Shown: one piece after another, positions 60,541 to 64,000 of the stretch
How the letters are laid out: each line of letters opens with the position of its first letter
How positions within the stretch are numbered: the first letter of the stretch is position 1
Assembly: GCF_003096595.1 (NCBI RefSeq)
Contig: NZ_QEKO01000002.1
Span: 621,064 to 685,063 of the forward strand
Length of the DNA stretch: 64,000 nt
Direction: 5' to 3'
From: Pusillimonas noertemannii
GTDB taxonomy: Bacteria > Pseudomonadota > Gammaproteobacteria > Burkholderiales > Burkholderiaceae_B
Position numbers and translations under genes: made by a program
The notes under the pieces: generated by a model
The model's database searches: none
Told to the model about the DNA's origin: nothing
The model's input: only the letters and a program-made list of their open reading frames with translations

Positions 60541-62076
60541 TTATTGTGCATCCGGCTCATGCACAGTGATCTGTCCCCGTCCGTTCGACTTGGTCCTGTA
60601 CAGCGCATCGTCGGCCGCCTCCAGCAGCGCTGCCGGGTTGCCGAACGACGCGGCGCCCGGCACGAGCGCCGCGATGCCGGCCGAGAAAGTAACGTGCGAA
60701 TCGGCATTGGCGCCCGCCAGGCACGGCTTGTCGCGCACCCTGGACAGCATGCCCTCCAGCACGGCGCGAGCGTCGGCCAGTCCGGTGTCGGGCAGCAGCA
60801 CGATGAATTCTTCGCCGCCATAGCGGGCCACCGTATCGGTTGGCCGTGCCGCGGACAATATGCGCTGTGCGACGGTTACCAGAACCTGGTCGCCCGTGGC
60901 ATGGCCAAAGGTGTCGTTGATGGACTTGAACCGGTCCACGTCGATGTAGGCCAGGCATAAAGGCGATTGCTCGCGCATCGCCTTGTCAAATTCCAGTTCG
61001 AGCTGATGCTGCAGATAGGTCCGGTTATATAGGCCGGTAAGGGCATCGCGCCGCGTTTGCGTCTCGAGCGTGGCAATACGCTGCTCGAGCGCCTGTATCT
61101 GCACACTGGCCTCCGCCGATGCCCTGGACAAGCGCAGGTTGTTCAGGGCCAGCAGTTCGCGCGCGCTATCTTGTATGCCTTGCAAAATGCCCGGATCAAG
61201 CAGTTCGGATTCGAACAGCGCCTCCATCTCGGGCATTTCGTCGCGCATCTTGGCGATGATGTTCTGGTATTGTCCGGGGCTGATGCCCAGGTAGTGCCGC
61301 ACCGATCGATAGGCGGCGTTGAACGAGGCGTCGGTTGCCCCCTGGATCCAGGCATCCGCGATGTGGGCGGCGGCCGCGACGCATGCAGAAAGCTGCACAA
61401 TGCCAGCGCCGCCTTCGCCGCCTGCCTGGGTTGCCGCATGGCTGCGCAGCACACATTCGTGAAATCGCTCGGGCAGGCGCCAATACTTGAGCAACTGGGC
61501 TCCCGCCTGCGCATGGTCGAAGCCGTAGCTTTGCACCTCTTGCTTCAGCAGTGCCGCGTGGCCGGCGCCCTGTTTGTAGAGCGCGATGTAGGCGTCGCCC
61601 AGCATGGAAGCCATGGCCAGCACGCCGATGTCCTGCAGCAGCCCCGCCAGCAGAAAATCTTCGGGCTGCCGCTCGCGCAGTTCGGTAGCGATGGTTCTGG
61701 CCGCCAGGGCTGTCAGCAAAGAGCGCGACCAGTAATCCGTATCGTCAAGCGCCCCGCCCTGCCCGGACGTAAGGCCGCGCAAGGAAAAACTGAGCGACAG
61801 TGAAATGGTGGCGTTCAGGCCCATCAGGCCGATGGCTTCCGACAGGCTCGCCACCTTGCGCCTGAAGCCGTAGAAGGAAGAATTCGCGGTGCGCAGCAGC
61901 TTGCCGACCAAGGCGGGATCAAACGACACCCGCTGGGCGAATTCATCGAGTGTCGCGGTGCTGTCCTCAGCCAGCTCTATCAGCTGCAATGCAACGGCGG
62001 GCAGCGTGGGCAGGCTCTTGCAGTACTTCAATTGCGTAAGAAACTGTGCGGCGCTGGCCTGCGGAATGCTCGCCAT
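60541..62076 (-). CDS. HDOD-GGDEF diguanylate cyclase
   Basis: The 511-residue protein has an HDOD domain (about 20-215, SLPTLPAVALQLIELAEDS, LAGLLQDIGVLAMASMLG), a coiled-coil-like linker (about 300-345) and a GGDEF domain (345-511). The active-site motif is GGEEF (420-424), and the inhibitory-site RxxD is present as RPTD (411-414), five residues before it, so cyclic-di-GMP synthesis with product inhibition is expected. The HDOD domain usually senses a signal or mediates contact. It links the region to lifestyle switching, though its trigger is unknown. Confidence 0.93.
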   Translation of the reverse strand: MASIPQASAAQFLTQLKYCKSLPTLPAVALQLIELAEDSTATLDEFAQRVSFDPALVGKLLRTANSSFYGFRRKVASLSEAIGLMGLNATISLSLSFSLRGLTSGQGGALDDTDYWSRSLLTALAARTIATELRERQPEDFLLAGLLQDIGVLAMASMLGDAYIALYKQGAGHAALLKQEVQSYGFDHAQAGAQLLKYWRLPERFHECVLRSHAATQAGGEGGAGIVQLSACVAAAAHIADAWIQGATDASFNAAYRSVRHYLGISPGQYQNIIAKMRDEMPEMEALFESELLDPGILQGIQDSARELLALNNLRLSRASAEASVQIQALEQRIATLETQTRRDALTGLYNRTYLQHQLELEFDKAMREQSPLCLAYIDVDRFKSINDTFGHATGDQVLVTVAQRILSAARPTDTVARYGGEEFIVLLPDTGLADARAVLEGMLSRVRDKPCLAGANADSHVTFSAGIAALVPGAASFGNPAALLEAADDALYRTKSNGRGQITVHEPDAQ

Positions 62077-62409
62077 GATGTGACCCCTTCGTCTTATCCG
62101 CTCGGCCCGGCCCGAAGCCTTTGATGTTCAGCCTGTTCACGCACGGCGGCCCTGTGACAAGATAATACCGGAATAGCGAGTCAGCCTTGCCTTGCAAGCC
62201 TGAGCCCTGCCCTTGCAAGGCTAACTTCACTCCATTTGTATTGCAAATTTCCCATATTTCGATATTTTGGTAAAAATATAATGTACAATTTATCGAAATG
62301 GCTGAAACAAGAAATTCTTAGAGACTTACCCTAGGCACAAGGCCGCCCCGCTCTTGCACAAGAGCCTGGCAAGCCGGCATCGCCTTACGGCCCCCTACAG
62401 GAGATCCGC
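62077..62409. other. Divergent region upstream of the VOC dioxygenase
   Basis: These 333 bases between the GGDEF gene and the extradiol dioxygenase hold no gene. The section from about 62230 to 62330 is AT-rich and carries the inverted arms described at 62256-62299 and a TATAAT. Nothing else is recognised. Confidence 0.6.
62256..62299. promoter_or_regulatory. Inverted ATTTCGATA arms around a TATAAT
   Basis: ATTTCGATA (62256-62264) and TATCGAAAT (62291-62299) are exact complements separated by 26 bp. TATAAT occurs between them (62277-62282), 128 bases before the VOC start codon. The arms resemble half-sites of IclR-type regulators such as PcaR, but no local IclR gene is adjacent. Confidence 0.45.
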
Positions 62410-63234
62410 ATGAATTACCTCGAGGCCGAACTCGACCACATGGAAATCGGCTCACCCGACCCCGAAAGGCTGGCGGGCTTCTACGCCCAGGCCCTGCAAC
62501 TGAACACTTGGCCGGCCAATGACCGCATCCTGTGCGAGGGGCGCCATCGCCGCATGGTCATGCGGCAGGGCGAAGCCAAGTCGCTGCACTACCTGGCCTT
62601 CAGGCTACCCTCCCTGCCGGCGCTTGCCGCCCTGCGCAGCCGGATTGAAGAAAAAGGCGTGGCGCCGCAGCCCTCGCCTTCGCCCTTCTTCGACAGCCAC
62701 GCATTCATGGTTTCCGACCCCGACGGCAACCGCATCGTGTTCGGCCACGGCCCTCGCAACGGGCACAGCAGCGGCTTGCCCGCCAGGCTGCAGCACTTGG
62801 CGCTGGGCACCACCCATATCGAAGCCATGATCGGCTTCTACACCGAGACCCTGGGCCTGCGCACCAGCGACAATGTCTATGCCGACGGCGATAGCCTGCG
62901 CTCCACCTTTCTGCGCGCGGGCAATGAGCACCATGTCGTCGCCATCTTCAAGGCGGCCCGCAACTGCTTCGACCATCACTGCTACGAAGCCGGGTCGTGG
63001 GATCTCATCCGCGACTGGGCCGACCACCTGGCCACCCACGACATCCCGCTTGACTGGGGCCCGGGCCGCCATGGCCCCGGCGACAACCTGTTCTTCATGA
63101 TCCGCGACCCCGACCAGAACTGGCTTGAAATCTCGGCCGAGCTCGAACTGTGCCAAGATGACCGGCCCACAGGCAGCTGGCAGCATTGCGAGAAAACCCT
63201 CAACAGCTGGGGCAAGGCCTATCTGCGCAGCTAG
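62410..63234 (+). CDS. Two-domain VOC extradiol dioxygenase (catechol 2,3-dioxygenase type)
   Basis: The 274-residue protein has two vicinal-oxygen-chelate modules (about 6-112 and 125-245). The second has a likely Fe(II) triad: H129 (LQHLALG), H189 (FDHHCYEAG) and E240 (NWLEISAE), as in type I extradiol dioxygenases. The first domain lacks a clear metal triad, as is usual. It would cleave a catechol ring beside the diol. The next gene is FAH-family, a common partner, giving a third ring-cleavage unit in the window. Confidence 0.87.
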   Translation: MNYLEAELDHMEIGSPDPERLAGFYAQALQLNTWPANDRILCEGRHRRMVMRQGEAKSLHYLAFRLPSLPALAALRSRIEEKGVAPQPSPSPFFDSHAFMVSDPDGNRIVFGHGPRNGHSSGLPARLQHLALGTTHIEAMIGFYTETLGLRTSDNVYADGDSLRSTFLRAGNEHHVVAIFKAARNCFDHHCYEAGSWDLIRDWADHLATHDIPLDWGPGRHGPGDNLFFMIRDPDQNWLEISAELELCQDDRPTGSWQHCEKTLNSWGKAYLRS

Positions 63235-63284
63235 GGCTCGGCCCCACACACCCCATTCCCGAACACCACATCAAAGGACTACTC

Positions 63285-64000
63285 ATGCGTCTTCTCTCTT
63301 TTGTGACCCGCAGCGGCCAGGCCGGCTACGGCGCCCAGCTCGACGAACACCAGGTTGCCCATCTCAGTGCCCTGCTCGGCCATCGCTACCCCGACCTCAA
63401 GTCGCTGATCGGCGGCGGGCTGGACGAGGCCGATGCCGTGCTGCGGCTGGCGCCACGGCTTTCCACGCATGAAATCCATTTGCTTCCCGTCGTTCCCAAC
63501 CCGGGCAAAATCATCTGCGTGGGCCTCAACTATGAAGCCCACCGCCTTGAAACCGGGCGACCCGTAGAACAGCATCCCTCCATCTTTACCCGCTTTGCCG
63601 CCAGCCAGGTGGCCGCTGGCGACCCCATCATCCGGCCCACGGTCTCCACCAAGCTCGATTACGAGGGCGAGCTGGCCGTGGTCATCGGCCGGCCCGGACG
63701 ATACATCAGCGCCGAGCAGGCCTTCGAGCACGTGGCCGGATACTCGTGCTACAACGACGGCTCGGTGCGCGACTGGCAAAACCATTCGCACCAGTTCACC
63801 CCCGGCAAGAACTTTGTCGGCACCGGCGCCTTCGGCCCCGCCCTCGTCACCCGCGACGAGGTGGCCGACATTACGGCGCAAACCCTTACCACCCGCCTGA
63901 ATGGCCAGGTCATGCAGCAAACGCTGATCAGCGACATGATCTTCTCCATACCGCAAATCATCGCCTATGTATCGTCATTCACGCCGCTGGAAGCCGGCGA
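63285..64000 (+). CDS. Fumarylacetoacetate hydrolase family enzyme (cut by window end)
   Basis: From ATG 63285 (AAAGGA upstream) at least 238 codons run off the window edge. The FAH core is clear: PGKIICVGLNYEAHRLETG, DYEGELAVVIGRPGRYI (metal-binding acid residues) and YSCYNDGSVRDWQN. It probably hydrolyses or isomerises a 2-oxo acid from the upstream VOC dioxygenase. It shares the fold with the enzyme at 36330 but the two differ in sequence. The 3' end is missing. Confidence 0.88.
   Translation, partial: MRLLSFVTRSGQAGYGAQLDEHQVAHLSALLGHRYPDLKSLIGGGLDEADAVLRLAPRLSTHEIHLLPVVPNPGKIICVGLNYEAHRLETGRPVEQHPSIFTRFAASQVAAGDPIIRPTVSTKLDYEGELAVVIGRPGRYISAEQAFEHVAGYSCYNDGSVRDWQNHSHQFTPGKNFVGTGAFGPALVTRDEVADITAQTLTTRLNGQVMQQTLISDMIFSIPQIIAYVSSFTPLEAG

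Noticed and set aside
1-64000. CRISPR array, tRNA, rRNA or prophage genes
   Set aside because: No regular spacer-repeat series, tRNA cloverleaf or phage structural genes were recognised on either strand.

Overview
The window reads as a chromosomal piece of a GC-rich beta-proteobacterium, most likely Burkholderiales and plausibly Alcaligenaceae (inference). The basis is high GC with strong third-position bias, a DUF4148-type secreted protein, FdxA-type ferredoxin, and many solute-binding proteins, TRAP transporters and Rieske oxygenases. No rRNA, tRNA, CRISPR array, insertion sequence or integrase is visible.

The region is almost entirely accessory catabolism. It is a row of cassettes in which a transporter, one or more oxygenases, ring-cleavage or tailoring enzymes and a local regulator sit together. 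Layout: 1-0.9 kb, fdxA (cut by the window edge) and a small iron-permease-family protein. 0.9-6.3 kb, a MarR-controlled divergent module (Rieske oxygenase, class II aldolase/decarboxylase and orphan binding protein on the minus strand; marR and a Gfo/Idh dehydrogenase on the plus strand) resembling phthalate-type dicarboxylate degradation. 6.3-9.7 kb, LysR, DUF4148, Na+/H+ antiporter and a small XRE protein. 9.8-16.1 kb, a minus-strand operon of peptide-type ABC genes, a Rieske alpha/beta pair and a flavin reductase, whose upstream end looks truncated and abuts a 5'-truncated V4R gene plus gntR. 17.3-24 kb, a TRAP transporter, FAD monooxygenase, alpha/beta hydrolase, MhpB-like extradiol dioxygenase and marR. 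24.3-26.7 kb, a lipoprotein, an MFS exporter and an Asp/Glu racemase.

26.8-38.5 kb holds an IclR gene divergent from an eleven-gene plus-strand operon: VanA-like Rieske oxygenase, LivJ-H-(MG fusion)-F importer, a second VanA-like oxygenase, LigA, LigB, FAH hydrolase, an NTF2-like protein and an alpha/beta hydrolase. 38.5-41.8 kb carries an MFS gene, a MaoC-TetR pair and an alpha/beta hydrolase.

41.9-58.1 kb is a block bounded by a 48-bp direct repeat (47/48 identical). It holds LysR, aldehyde dehydrogenase, GMC oxidoreductase, HyuA, HyuB with an added zinc-ribbon-like tail, a sugar-type ABC importer, a class II aldolase and a second TRAP transporter. Similar 16-bp dyads lie upstream of its lysR and of its TRAP operon, suggesting one regulon. 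After it come an FMN reductase, an EmrB-type MFS pump, an HDOD-GGDEF protein, a two-domain VOC extradiol dioxygenase and an FAH-family gene cut by the window end.

Main points for follow-up: the repeat-bounded 16-kb block and its paired operators, the HyuB fusion as part of a possible ATP-dependent carboxylase pathway, the truncation junction near 16.2 kb, and several clean dyad operators. Four Rieske oxygenases are present with no dedicated reductase in the window.
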